Shown in pieces: positions 28,601-39,600 of a stretch of 64,000 nt of DNA. The translations under genes were made by a program, and so were the position numbers. This DNA comes from Auanema rhodensis (taxonomy: Eukaryota; Nematoda; Chromadorea; Rhabditida; Rhabditidae): contig OZ059898.1 in the NCBI GenBank assembly GCA_964057225.1, positions 8,060,001 to 8,124,000 of the forward strand, in the 5' to 3' direction. Under the pieces are notes generated by a model. The model saw only the letters and a program-made list of their open reading frames with translations, had not been told where the DNA came from and did no database searches. Every line of letters starts with the position of its first letter. Position 1 is the first letter of the stretch.

Positions 28601-30733
28601 TTATGACGATCGATCATCAGTTTTGAATGAAATTCAAGGATACCAAATTCTTCAAGAAATGTTGTTGAAGCGAATTCAGGGATCAAATGTAAGTATTATT
28701 CTTACACATTATAGTTTTAATCCAGTGAGAAATTTAGATGGTTTTTGAAACAACTTCTGATACGTATATGCGGAAAGTATCAACTAAAGTTGTGCTTGGA
28801 GAAATTCGTATAACACATTCCATATCAAGAGATATAGGAGGGCGAGTAGTTTCTAATGAATGGCATTCTTCCTTGGGATCAAAGAAGGAATCATATGAAT
28901 ATGATAATATTGGTCGAATTGTTTCTTTGACTTCTGCTGGTAATCGTCACGTTCTTTCTTACAATCATGACGGAAGACCGATCACATCCGGTGATGTCAT
29001 GTTTGAATGGCATGCTGGTGGTGTTCCTAAGCGTGCAAATCAAACAGAATATGCTGTTGATGGCAACGGATGGGTCATTAGGCGAGGTACAAATTTCTAC
29101 TTCTAATCATATTCTTAATGTACTCTGTTTAGGTGGCATTGCATTTGAGTTGAATTGTGTTGGCAGGCTAGTTGGAGCTGTGCTAACCGATGGCTCTCGA
29201 TTGAAGATGACATATGACGAAGAAGGTCGTCTTAGTACTTTGCAGAAGGGATCTGTTGGTTATATTTTTATATAATATATTAAGGCTTGTTTTTTAGATC
29301 CTCCATAGTTACTTCTATGCTCTTCCTAATAAGAAGTTCCAAATTACCCATTTCACAACAACAGGAAGTGGGGTCTCGAGCATTTTATACGATGAAACTA
29401 ATACTCCCTTTGTACTTAATCGCGATGGTTACCGTTTTGCTCTTATGACTGATTCTCTTGGAAGTATTCGGTATGCCTTTTCTATTTTTTTTACATCTTT
29501 AAACAAAATTTTTCAGTTATGTTTTGTCCGAAAATACCATTGTTAAAGAAGTGTATCATAACATTCTTGGAGCTGTTATAAGTGATTCAGATTCTGAATT
29601 CTTCGTACCTATTGGATTCCGTGGAGGAATAGATATTCCTGAACTAGGCATCACGATTATAGAAGGAAGGCCACTTGACACTGTTATTGGTCGTTTCTTA
29701 TCATTTGGTCCAACGCAAGCAATTTCTATCAAGTTTGATTCCATTGATTCTTCTATGGATTTATTCTCTCTCCCACGTATCCAGGATAATCAACTACCTC
29801 TAGGTTTGTGTTTAATTCTTATTTTATCCTAACTGTGCTTTATTATTAAGATGTTGCATCTTGGTTCGAATTAGTAGGACTCTCTTCACGTCTTTTGCCT
29901 CCACTTCCTTTCAACATTAATTTGGGCGGCATTATATCTTCTCGAAGACTTTCTTCTTTCCCAACAACGTTCAAACAGTTTTCAACTCCCATCTCACTTG
30001 CTCCGTCTGCTCTGGTTGATACATCTTCATCCAGTATGTTGCCAGCGAACAATATCCAGTACACAAAAGAAGAGTCTGGATTTTACAACCTGTTTCTTCT
30101 TGTTCCTGATGTCAATACGGTATAATTCCAAACAAAATTTAGAAAACAGTATTTTTTCCAGACTATCTTGGAACCCTTGCCATCTTTATCAGCAGATGAT
30201 GAAGCTCTTCTTACATTGTTATTTAATCAAACTGTAGAGTTAAATTGGCGGCAATGGCATTCTGGATTTGAGAGACATTTTGTACGTCCTGTGATGCCCT
30301 CAACCTTAACATCTGAATCGCGATCTCATTTCACTATCATTGTGTCCAAAGAACAAGTTGAGCTCCGATCCGGAAAAGACAAAATCGTCGTTCATATCGG
30401 CAAGAAGGTTTGAGTAGAAATTTTGAATTTTTATTTAATATATAATTATTTCAGGAAGATATTGAGAAAGCTTTAGTGAATGATCTTAAAAGAAAGGATC
30501 AACCAGCGGTTTGGCGATCACAACTACGCAGAATTGAAAGAAAAGAATTATCCGTGCAACGCTGGACTGATGAACAGAAAAGGTACTATAATATATCAAC
30601 ACTAATATCTCAATATCTTTGTTGCAGATTATTAACAACTAGAGGAGCACTCGATAGTCATCATTTGGAATACGCGAACTATCTCAACGTTCGATTCCCC
30701 ACAGTTCACTGTTGGCGTATCGTAGCCAACTAA
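10615..30733 (+). CDS. ten-1: Teneurin (ten-1-like type II transmembrane receptor)
   Basis: Cell-surface receptor acting in axon guidance, gonad and basement-membrane organisation in nematodes by family knowledge. Order: a serine-rich cytoplasmic region in exons at 10615-10729, 11838-11928, from 12049, 12249-12354, 16337-16481, 16571 on, and about 17260-17313; one membrane span encoded near 21310-21374; a linker; eight EGF-like repeats (about 22130-23400); a beta-rich region; NHL repeats (about 25180-26400); a YD/RHS shell (about 26800-29700); and a C-terminal GHH-type toxin-like region ending at 30733. The frames fit: exon 17260-17313 ends in phase 2 and matches the acceptor at 21065. EGF 2 and EGF 5 have Phe and Tyr where a cysteine is expected. 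Most introns are about 50 bp, except the large 5' ones. The distal ATG at 10615 is the first good one in frame. An upstream non-coding exon is possible. Confidence 0.9.
12355..16336 (+). other. Large teneurin intron (about 4 kb)
   Basis: This lies between the exon ending in a GTCAGT donor near 12355 and the exon starting at 16337 after TTTCTAG. Long pyrimidine-rich tracts are common on the plus strand. Short ORFs here have no protein-like composition. No RNA gene or mobile element was recognised. Regulatory elements are plausible because of the size, but none is shown by sequence. Confidence 0.45.
17314..20873 (+). other. Large teneurin intron (about 3.6 kb) before the short-isoform start
   Basis: No exon could be placed here. 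There are less AT-rich islands around 17400-17530 and 18480-18620, and one at 19010-19060 containing a run of G. The distal end probably holds the promoter of the short isoform. Single-frame ORFs inside look random. Confidence 0.4.
20760..21194 (+). promoter_or_regulatory. Probable internal promoter and first exon of a short teneurin isoform
   Basis: An ATG at 20874 opens a frame that runs without a stop through 21065 and into the teneurin exon ending near 21194. An in-frame TGA lies just upstream at 20862, so the ATG begins a new protein N-terminus. The long form instead splices from phase-2 exon 17260-17313 to the TTGCAG acceptor at 21064/21065, in the same frame. A CTCCCAG acceptor-like site near 20843 could take a spliced leader. 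C. elegans ten-1 is known to have two promoters giving long and short intracellular domains, which is the precedent. Confidence 0.55.
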
Positions 30734-31137
30734 TAGTTACATAAATTAAAACTGATAGATTCTTACCCTACTCTACGGTTCTCGGTCCGATGCACTTACT
30801 TTTCAAAGTGGCATACTCATACACTAAAACGGGTTTATATATATCAAATATATATTTCATATTTTCAATTTTCCTGTACAAAGCAAAGTTCTATTAAACA
30901 GCAATTTTAAGTAATTGCGTTTTAACGGTTAAACTGTGACTGCAAACCATTTAATTGTTTTAAACAATAACAAATTTACTTTTATACACTTTAATAAATC
31001 GTATTGAATGACAATTTTTAGTTATTATAAGTTGAACTCAGACATAGGCATATGTGCTGCGGAGTATAAGAAAAAACCAACTTGTGGGATTTGAAATTAG
31101 GATTGAGAAAACAGAGTAATTGGATTATAAAGTAATA
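30734..31137. other. Teneurin 3' flank and boundary with the 5S array
   Basis: AT-rich sequence with possible polyadenylation signals (AATAAA near 30991). No gene. The 5S repeat homology starts abruptly at about 31138 with the AAAAGTC-AAAAAAGG segment found before every unit. Confidence 0.5.
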
Positions 31138-31187
31138 AAAAGTCAAAAAAGGAATGTTGAATTCAAATTTAATTAGGAAAAACAAAA

Positions 31188-31306
31188 AGCTTACGGCACC
31201 CGGGATTCCCAAGCCGTCTCCGATCCAAGTACTAACCGGGCCCAACGTTGCTTGACTTGCCAGATCGGACGGGATGGCGTACTTTCAACGTGGTATGGTC
31301 GTAAGC
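31188..31306 (-). rRNA. 5S rRNA copy 1
   Basis: 119 nt. The minus strand begins GCTTACGACCATACCACG and ends with CCGTAAGCT, the first and last bases pairing as the 5S helix I. It closely matches nematode 5S rRNA as I know it. A run of five T follows directly, a Pol III terminator. Spacer after it (5' side) is type A. Confidence 0.96.
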
Positions 31307-31662
31307 GATGCTCTTCCTCTATTAGTGTATCTAGTATCTACCACCATGCCATGGCTGTGCAACAGCTCTTATCGTTCATCAGTCGATAACTGATTCCCTG
31401 CACCTCCGGTAACACCGTCGTATATGAGGTTCTGTAGATATGCTCGTACATCGGGATCGTTAAAAATGTCAAACAAGCGGGAGTTTCACTGAGACAACTT
31501 CTCAGAGAAAGATGGTCGAGAGGGTCACAGAAACTTTCTGTACCGGGTAAACCACGACTCTCCAACTCCCCAATAAGTTCACCTTGCTCTGACGATCAAG
31601 ATCAGCATGCATAAAAGTCAAAAAAGGAATGTTAAATTCAAATTTAATTAGGAAAAACAAAA

Positions 31663-31781
31663 AGCTTACGGCACCCGGGATTCCCAAGCCGTCTCCGATC
31701 CAAGTACTAACCGGGCCCAACGTTGCTTGACTTGCCAGATCGGACGGGATGGCGTACTTTCAACGTGGTATGGTCGTAAGC
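31663..31781 (-). rRNA. 5S rRNA copy 2
   Basis: 119 nt and identical by eye to copy 1. It starts 475 bp from copy 1 and has a type B spacer on its 5' side. Confidence 0.96.
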
Positions 31782-32138
31782 GATGCTATTCCTCTATTAG
31801 TGTATCTAGTACCTACCACCATGCTACGGCTGTGCAACAGCTCTTATCGTTCATCAGTCGATAACTGATTCCCTGCACCTCCGGTAACACCAGTCGTATA
31901 TGAGGTTCTGTAGATATGCTCGTACATCGGGATCGTTAAAAATGTCAAACAAGCGGGAGTTTCACTGAGACAACTTCTCAGAGAAAGATGGTCGAGAGGG
32001 TCACAGAAACTTTCTGTACCGGGTAAACCACGACTCTCCAACTCCCCAATAAGTTCACCTTGCTCTGACGATCAAGATCAGCATGCATAAAAGTCAAAAA
32101 AGGAATGTTAAATTCAAATTTAATTAGGAAAAACAAAA

Positions 32139-32257
32139 AGCTTACGGCACCCGGGATTCCCAAGCCGTCTCCGATCCAAGTACTAACCGGGCCCAACGTT
32201 GCTTGACTTGCCAGATCGGACGGGATGGCGTACTTTCAACGTGGTATGGTCGTAAGC
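32139..32257 (-). rRNA. 5S rRNA copy 3
   Basis: 119 nt and identical by eye to copy 1, with a type A spacer. Confidence 0.96.
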
Positions 32258-32613
32258 GATGCTCTTCCTCTATTAGTGTATCTAGTATCTACCACCATGC
32301 CATGGCTGTGCAACAGCTCTTATCGTTCATCAGTCGATAACTGATTCCCTGCACCTCCGGTAACACCGTCGTATATGAGGTTCTGTAGATATGCTCGTAC
32401 ATCGGGATCGTTAAAAATGTCAAACAAGCGGGAGTTTCACTGAGACAACTTCTCAGAGAAAGATGGTCGAGAGGGTCACAGAAACTTTCTGTACCGGGTA
32501 AACCACGACTCTCCAACTCCCCAATAAGTTCACCTTGCTCTGACGATCAAGATCAGCATGCATAAAAGTCAAAAAAGGAATGTTAAATTCAAATTTAATT
32601 AGGAAAAACAAAA

Positions 32614-32732
32614 AGCTTACGGCACCCGGGATTCCCAAGCCGTCTCCGATCCAAGTACTAACCGGGCCCAACGTTGCTTGACTTGCCAGATCGGACGGGA
32701 TGGCGTACTTTCAACGTGGTATGGTCGTAAGC
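32614..32732 (-). rRNA. 5S rRNA copy 4
   Basis: 119 nt and identical by eye to copy 1, with a type B spacer. Confidence 0.96.
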
Positions 32733-33089
32733 GATGCTATTCCTCTATTAGTGTATCTAGTACCTACCACCATGCTACGGCTGTGCAACAGCTCTTATCG
32801 TTCATCAGTCGATAACTGATTCCCTGCACCTCCGGTAACACCAGTCGTATATGAGGTTCTGTAGATATGCTCGTACATCGGGATCGTTAAAAATGTCAAA
32901 CAAGCGGGAGTTTCACTGAGACAACTTCTCAGAGAAAGATGGTCGAGAGGGTCACAGAAACTTTCTGTACCGGGTAAACCACGACTCTCCAACTCCCCAA
33001 TAAGTTCACCTTGCTCTGACGATCAAGATCAGCATGCATAAAAGTCAAAAAAGGAATGTTAAATTCAAATTTAATTAGGAAAAACAAAA

Positions 33090-33208
33090 AGCTTACGGCA
33101 CCCGGGATTCCCAAGCCGTCTCCGATCCAAGTACTAACCGGGCCCAACGTTGCTTGACTTGCCAGATCGGACGGGATGGCGTACTTTCAACGTGGTATGG
33201 TCGTAAGC
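33090..33208 (-). rRNA. 5S rRNA copy 5
   Basis: 119 nt and identical by eye to copy 1, with a type A spacer. Confidence 0.96.
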
Positions 33209-33564
33209 GATGCTCTTCCTCTATTAGTGTATCTAGTATCTACCACCATGCCATGGCTGTGCAACAGCTCTTATCGTTCATCAGTCGATAACTGATTCCC
33301 TGCACCTCCGGTAACACCGTCGTATATGAGGTTCTGTAGATATGCTCGTACATCGGGATCGTTAAAAATGTCAAACAAGCGGGAGTTTCACTGAGACAAC
33401 TTCTCAGAGAAAGATGGTCGAGAGGGTCACAGAAACTTTCTGTACCGGGTAAACCACGACTCTCCAACTCCCCAATAAGTTCACCTTGCTCTGACGATCA
33501 AGATCAGCATGCATAAAAGTCAAAAAAGGAATGTTAAATTCAAATTTAATTAGGAAAAACAAAA

Positions 33565-33683
33565 AGCTTACGGCACCCGGGATTCCCAAGCCGTCTCCGA
33601 TCCAAGTACTAACCGGGCCCAACGTTGCTTGACTTGCCAGATCGGACGGGATGGCGTACTTTCAACGTGGTATGGTCGTAAGC
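33565..33683 (-). rRNA. 5S rRNA copy 6
   Basis: 119 nt and identical by eye to copy 1, with a type B spacer. Confidence 0.96.
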
Positions 33684-34040
33684 GATGCTATTCCTCTATT
33701 AGTGTATCTAGTACCTACCACCATGCTACGGCTGTGCAACAGCTCTTATCGTTCATCAGTCGATAACTGATTCCCTGCACCTCCGGTAACACCAGTCGTA
33801 TATGAGGTTCTGTAGATATGCTCGTACATCGGGATCGTTAAAAATGTCAAACAAGCGGGAGTTTCACTGAGACAACTTCTCAGAGAAAGATGGTCGAGAG
33901 GGTCACAGAAACTTTCTGTACCGGGTAAACCACGACTCTCCAACTCCCCAATAAGTTCACCTTGCTCTGACGATCAAGATCAGCATGCATAAAAGTCAAA
34001 AAAGGAATGTTAAATTCAAATTTAATTAGGAAAAACAAAA

Positions 34041-34159
34041 AGCTTACGGCACCCGGGATTCCCAAGCCGTCTCCGATCCAAGTACTAACCGGGCCCAACG
34101 TTGCTTGACTTGCCAGATCGGACGGGATGGCGTACTTTCAACGTGGTATGGTCGTAAGC
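34041..34159 (-). rRNA. 5S rRNA copy 7
   Basis: 119 nt and identical by eye to copy 1, with a type A spacer. Confidence 0.96.
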
Positions 34160-34515
34160 GATGCTCTTCCTCTATTAGTGTATCTAGTATCTACCACCAT
34201 GCCATGGCTGTGCAACAGCTCTTATCGTTCATCAGTCGATAACTGATTCCCTGCACCTCCGGTAACACCGTCGTATATGAGGTTCTGTAGATATGCTCGT
34301 ACATCGGGATCGTTAAAAATGTCAAACAAGCGGGAGTTTCACTGAGACAACTTCTCAGAGAAAGATGGTCGAGAGGGTCACAGAAACTTTCTGTACCGGG
34401 TAAACCACGACTCTCCAACTCCCCAATAAGTTCACCTTGCTCTGACGATCAAGATCAGCATGCATAAAAGTCAAAAAAGGAATGTTAAATTCAAATTTAA
34501 TTAGGAAAAACAAAA

Positions 34516-34634
34516 AGCTTACGGCACCCGGGATTCCCAAGCCGTCTCCGATCCAAGTACTAACCGGGCCCAACGTTGCTTGACTTGCCAGATCGGACGG
34601 GATGGCGTACTTTCAACGTGGTATGGTCGTAAGC
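34516..34634 (-). rRNA. 5S rRNA copy 8
   Basis: 119 nt and identical by eye to copy 1. Its spacer is the Bv variant, with about ten substitutions clustered at 34860-34912. Confidence 0.96.
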
Positions 34635-34990
34635 GATGCTATTCCTCTATTAGTGTATCTAGTACCTACCACCATGCTACGGCTGTGCAACAGCTCTTAT
34701 CGTTCATCAGTCGATAACTGATTCCCTGCACCTCCGGTAACACCGTCGTATATGAGGTTCTGTAGATATGCTCGTACATCGGGATCGTTAAAAATGTCAA
34801 ACAAGCGGGAGTTTCACTGAGACAACTTCTCAGAGAAAGATGGTCGAGAGGGTCACAGAAGCTTTCTGTACCGTGCTAAGCACGACTCCACAACTCCTCA
34901 ATAACTTCGCCTTGCTCTGACGATCAAGATCAGCATGCATAAAAGTCAAAAAAGGAATGTTAAATTCAAATTTAATTAGGAAAAACAAAA

Positions 34991-35109
34991 AGCTTACGGC
35001 ACCCGGGATTCCCAAGCCGTCTCCGATCCAAGTACTAACCGGGCCCAACGTTGCTTGACTTGCCAGATCGGACGGGATGGCGTACTTTCAACGTGGTATG
35101 GTCGTAAGC
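34991..35109 (-). rRNA. 5S rRNA copy 9
   Basis: 119 nt and identical by eye to copy 1, with a type B spacer lacking the extra A. Confidence 0.96.
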
Positions 35110-35465
35110 GATGCTATTCCTCTATTAGTGTATCTAGTACCTACCACCATGCTACGGCTGTGCAACAGCTCTTATCGTTCATCAGTCGATAACTGATTCC
35201 CTGCACCTCCGGTAACACCGTCGTATATGAGGTTCTGTAGATATGCTCGTACATCGGGATCGTTAAAAATGTCAAACAAGCGGGAGTTTCACTGAGACAA
35301 CTTCTCAGAGAAAGATGGTCGAGAGGGTCACAGAAACTTTCTGTACCGGGTAAACCACGACTCTCCAACTCCCCAATAAGTTCACCTTGCCCTGACGATC
35401 AAGATCAGCATGCATAAAAGTCAAAAAAGGAATGTTAAATTCAAATTTAATTAGGAAAAACAAAA

Positions 35466-35584
35466 AGCTTACGGCACCCGGGATTCCCAAGCCGTCTCCG
35501 ATCCAAGTACTAACCGGGCCCAACGTTGCTTGACTTGCCAGATCGGACGGGATGGCGTACTTTCAACGTGGTATGGTCGTAAGC
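35466..35584 (-). rRNA. 5S rRNA copy 10
   Basis: 119 nt and identical by eye to copy 1, with a type B spacer lacking the extra A. Confidence 0.96.
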
Positions 35585-35940
35585 GATGCTATTCCTCTAT
35601 TAGTGTATCTAGTACCTACCACCATGCTACGGCTGTGCAACAGCTCTTATCGTTCATCAGTCGATAACTGATTCCCTGCACCTCCGGTAACACCGTCGTA
35701 TATGAGGTTCTGTAGATATGCTCGTACATCGGGATCGTTAAAAATGTCAAACAAGCGGGAGTTTCACTGAGACAACTTCTCAGAGAAAGATGGTCGAGAG
35801 GGTCACAGAAACTTTCTGTACCGGGTAAACCACGACTCTCCAACTCCCCAATAAGTTCACCTTGCTCTGACGATCAAGATCAGCATGCATAAAAGTCAAA
35901 AAAGGAATGTTAAATTCAAATTTAATTAGGAAAAACAAAA

Positions 35941-36059
35941 AGCTTACGGCACCCGGGATTCCCAAGCCGTCTCCGATCCAAGTACTCACCGGGCCCAACG
36001 TTGCTTGACTTGCCAGATCGGACGGGATGGCGTACTTTCAACGTGGTATGGTCGTAAGC
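35941..36059 (-). rRNA. 5S rRNA copy 11, variant next to the Pao element
   Basis: 119 nt with one difference from the other copies: T to G at RNA position 73 (plus strand AGTACTCACC instead of AGTACTAACC). The Pao element starts 43 bp from its 5' end, so the sequence upstream of this gene is now LTR. Confidence 0.94.
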
Positions 36060-36096
36060 GATGCTCTTCCTCTATTAGTGTATCTAGTATCTACCA

Positions 36097-36101
36097 CCAT
36101 G
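36097..36101 (+). repeat. Target site duplication, left copy
   Basis: CCATG directly precedes the 5' LTR. The same five bases follow the 3' LTR at 45462. An uninterrupted type A spacer reads ACCACCATGCCATGG, so removing the element and one CCATG restores it exactly. Five bp is the usual size for BEL/Pao. Confidence 0.93.
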
Positions 36102-36401
36102 TGTCGCGGTTAGCGATTATTTTTTATCCTTTTTTCTATGTTTTGTTCCATTTCAGTTTTGTTTTTATCGTTTTCCTTTACTTTGTCTATTTCAGATTGT
36201 ACTTTTCGGCCCGCCTTCCCATATCTTCATCTTTGGGATCGGAAAATACGATATACCTCAACTTACTTCAACGGAGTATAGACGATCTATATTTTGTTGA
36301 TATTGTTAACTTTCTCTTTAATAAAGCATTCTACCACTGATTATTTGTTATTCGAATCTCAGCGGAAAACTATCACACGGAATACCTTCGCCGAAGCGAC
36401 A
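36102..36401 (+). repeat. 5' LTR of the Pao element
   Basis: It runs from TGTCGCGG to GCGACA, with terminal inverted bases TGTCGC/GCGACA. An AATAAAGC polyadenylation-type signal lies near 36320. It is identical to the 3' LTR by line-by-line comparison. Confidence 0.95.
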
Positions 36402-36424
36402 TTGGTGCATCGACCATCACGACT
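36402..36424 (+). promoter_or_regulatory. Primer binding site, probably tRNA-Gly
   Basis: One base after the LTR the sequence reads TGGTGCATCGACC. TGG pairs with the CCA tail, and the next seven bases pair with the acceptor end expected for a tRNA-Gly ending CGATGCACCA. The match weakens after ten bases. The tRNA identity rests on memory of conserved tRNA-Gly sequence. Confidence 0.6.
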
Positions 36425-36684
36425 CAGGTCACTGCTTCAACAGGTACTTTATCATTTAATTTGGTGGCGACTCTTAAGTCCATCAGCTCAGGCGTGAATT
36501 TGCCTGCAGTAATCGATATAATTTCGGAGCATAATAACGCTCCAAGATACGACAAGTCGTATATCTCATACTCATTTGTTGTACTTTGTACAACTTTCAA
36601 TTCTTGTTCTCTCTCATTTTCTGAATTTTATTCATCATTATCAGCTATAGAAGCTTACCTATTACGCCTCACACAGCGTTAGAA

Positions 36685-39600
36685 ATGGCCTCCTCATATG
36701 TTGGCGACATTCGTCGTTCATACGACTTCTTATCCGTTTTGCTCAAACGTTACGCAAATCTTCTCGACAACGAACCCGCCGGGGTATCTGATTCAGAAAT
36801 AACATACGATAGAATTATTTTACTGCAATCAACTTTACGCAATCATGAATTGGTATTGAACGAGCTCTCTACTGCTCTCGACACAGTGAACAGAAACATA
36901 GAAAAATTCCAAACCGTTTTCAAAGATTCTGATAAGGATCTTCGAAACGAAATGAAAGCATTATACGAAGAACTTGAAGAAAATCCAAACAATCGTCAAG
37001 CTTACAATATAGCTGACGAACAAAGATTATTACTCCTTGACCGTATCAGTCATATTAAAACAGCAATTGCATTCGTGGAATCACTACTTCCCGAGAAAAA
37101 GAAAGAAAAAGTAATCGAAAGCACTGGTACCGAAACAACACAAATTTATTCAAATTTATTACAATTGTTACAAACAAGCAATCATATTCAACGTCCGGTA
37201 ACACAAATACCGACTTTCGATGGTACACCCGAAAATTTCAAACTGTATTGGTCAAGATTTAATAACATGATACATCAAAATTCACAATATTCCATACTTG
37301 ATAAAGTGAACATTTTACTCGAAGGCTTATCCGATAAAGCTTTGGTCGTTATAAGGGGTATTGAACCTAATGAAAACAACTATCTCTTACTGAGAAAAGC
37401 ACTTGAAAATGCATATATGAGATATGCTACAGATAAACTTCAATTATTGAGGAAAATGAAAAATTTATCTCCTGCTTCTGATGCAAAAAGCTGTAAGCAA
37501 TTATTTGATTTGATCCAAAGCTATGATCGTCAAATTACAGCCGCTGGAAGTCATATTGGTCCTGAATTTTTCTTTGCTATTTGCGCTGAAAAATTTCCTC
37601 ATTATATAATGAGTGAACTATATCGTCAACCAGATCCTCTAGATCAATCAATGGATGACATTTATCAACATCTCTCTTCACGAATTTATGAATTCAGTTT
37701 AATGGACACTAGAAAACGAAATTCAGAACATGACTCACATAATTCACCAAATCGTGGAAAACATGTTGATAAAACTTTCGACAAATCCACTAAAAAAATT
37801 TGGACTTGTGTTTTTTGTGGTAAAGAAGGACATCCATCTTATTATTGCCGTACTTATGACACACCACAGAAAAAACGTGAAATCTTAAAGAACAAAGAAG
37901 TATGCTGGCTTTGTTTCTCTACTTCACATCGCAGTCGTGATTGTTCTCGACCGAAATGCCCGAAATGCAAAAATGAGCACAACAGTTGCTTATGTCTAAA
38001 TTTAGATCGTGAAACAAAGAGTCCTGTAAAACCTATATCGTCCACAAGCATGATCATAACAGAAAGTGCAGGACAACAAACTCCAGACCTTACAGTCTCA
38101 CAAAATAAAAATGACATCATTTCTACACCAACTGTATCACAAACAGTACCTACAGTACAACCAGCATTTTTCAATCATCTACCAGTAACATTAATAGTTA
38201 CTGAACCTAAGAATACACAATTACAATTGCTTACACATACCGAGGATACCCATGATATCGAGATGAGTCAAATTGTATTGAAAACAGCTATGACACATAT
38301 ATTCAGTTACACACAAAATAAATATATCACAGTAAAGGTAGTGATTGACAGTGGCTCTATGCGGTCTTTCATACGTAGTGATATAGCTAAGGATCTTCAA
38401 TTGCCTATTAACAAAGTTCAACATCGCACATTCTTTGGAATAGGTGGCCTCAGCGAAACACATGAATGTAAAGAAGTGAAAACTATTTTTTATACTTCTA
38501 ATGGCAGTATCATCATAACCAACATGCTTACGAAACCATTCATAGCTACATCATTAAGAGCTCCACTTTTAGACAATAATGATCGTTCATTCATTAAAAG
38601 AAACAATATAACTTTAGCTAATCCAATGATTGATGGTCAGGCATTTGAACCAGATATTCTAATTGGATTAGATCGCTATAAGTTATTCGTTCATATGAAT
38701 TCTGAACTTGAGTTACCCTCTACATTACGAATGCAGAATACCAGTTTCGGTTATACCTTGTATGGGGAAATACCATATCAAAATCATTCTGTTACGTTAA
38801 TAACAATTAATGATAAACCATTACAACATAATGATATGCTTCGATACATATTTGAAATTGATAGCTTAGGAATTAATACTTCTGAAGCTGGAATTGACAC
38901 AACTATTGATTATTACGAAGATTATTCAAAACAGTTGACACTAACCAATCATCGTATTGAAGCTCCTTTACCATTGAAATCAAATTATCATCAATTACCA
39001 GATAATAAAGGTTTAGCCTTTTATCGATTTTTGGCATTGTTCAAAACTTTACAAGCAAATCCTTCGAAATTGGAAATGTACAGGAAAATTATTGATGATT
39101 ATATCGATAACGGTATCATTGAAGAAGTTCCTTTTGAAACTTCCAACAATAATCATAATTCTGATATTATATGTCATTATATTCCACATCATGGGGTATG
39201 GAATACAAACAAGCCGAATAAACCTTTACGAGTTGTTTTCGATGCTTCAGCTAAAACTAAGGGTAAATTATCCCTTAACGACATACTATATACTGGAAAA
39301 AGTTTTGTGAACAATATTTTCAACATTCTCATTGCTTCAAGAATAAAACCAATCATTATTACTTGTGATATTCAATCAGCCTTTTTACAAGTAGGCTTAC
39401 AGAAGCAACATCGGGATCTTTGCCGTTTCTTTTGGGTAAAGGATCCTCAAGGAAGTTGTAACTCAAGTAATACTAAGGTTTTTCGATTCAAACGCATACC
39501 ATTTGGATTGACTGCCTCACCTAGCATTCTAAACATGAGTGTAAATTGGTATTTAAGCTCTTTGAATACTGACTTATCAGATGAAATATTAAATACATTA

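Larger units (their letters stand above)
31138..36101 (-). repeat. Tandem 5S rDNA array, left block (11 units)
   Basis: Eleven 5S genes at a 475-476 bp spacing, all on the minus strand. Two spacer types alternate. Type A reads GCTCTTCC, TATCTACC and CATGCCATGG. Type B reads GCTATTCC, TACCTACC and CATGCTACGG. The first three B units also carry one extra base (ACCAGTCG against ACCGTCG). After copies 1-11 the spacer order is A B A B A B A Bv B B A, where Bv carries a diverged segment (34860-34912). The last A spacer is cut by the Pao element. Confidence 0.95.

Noticed and set aside
31530..31570. Minus-strand GGTTTACCC followed by a hairpin in the spacer, as a possible spliced leader RNA
   Set aside because: No GT donor follows at leader length and there is no good Sm site. 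The motif is not kept in the Bv spacer, and older copies read GGTTAGCCC.
31338..35998. Repeated 65-75 codon ORFs on the minus strand of the 5S units, looking like a small protein family
   Set aside because: They are copies of one spacer/5S sequence. Part of the frame crosses the 5S gene itself, and the repetition is explained by the tandem array.
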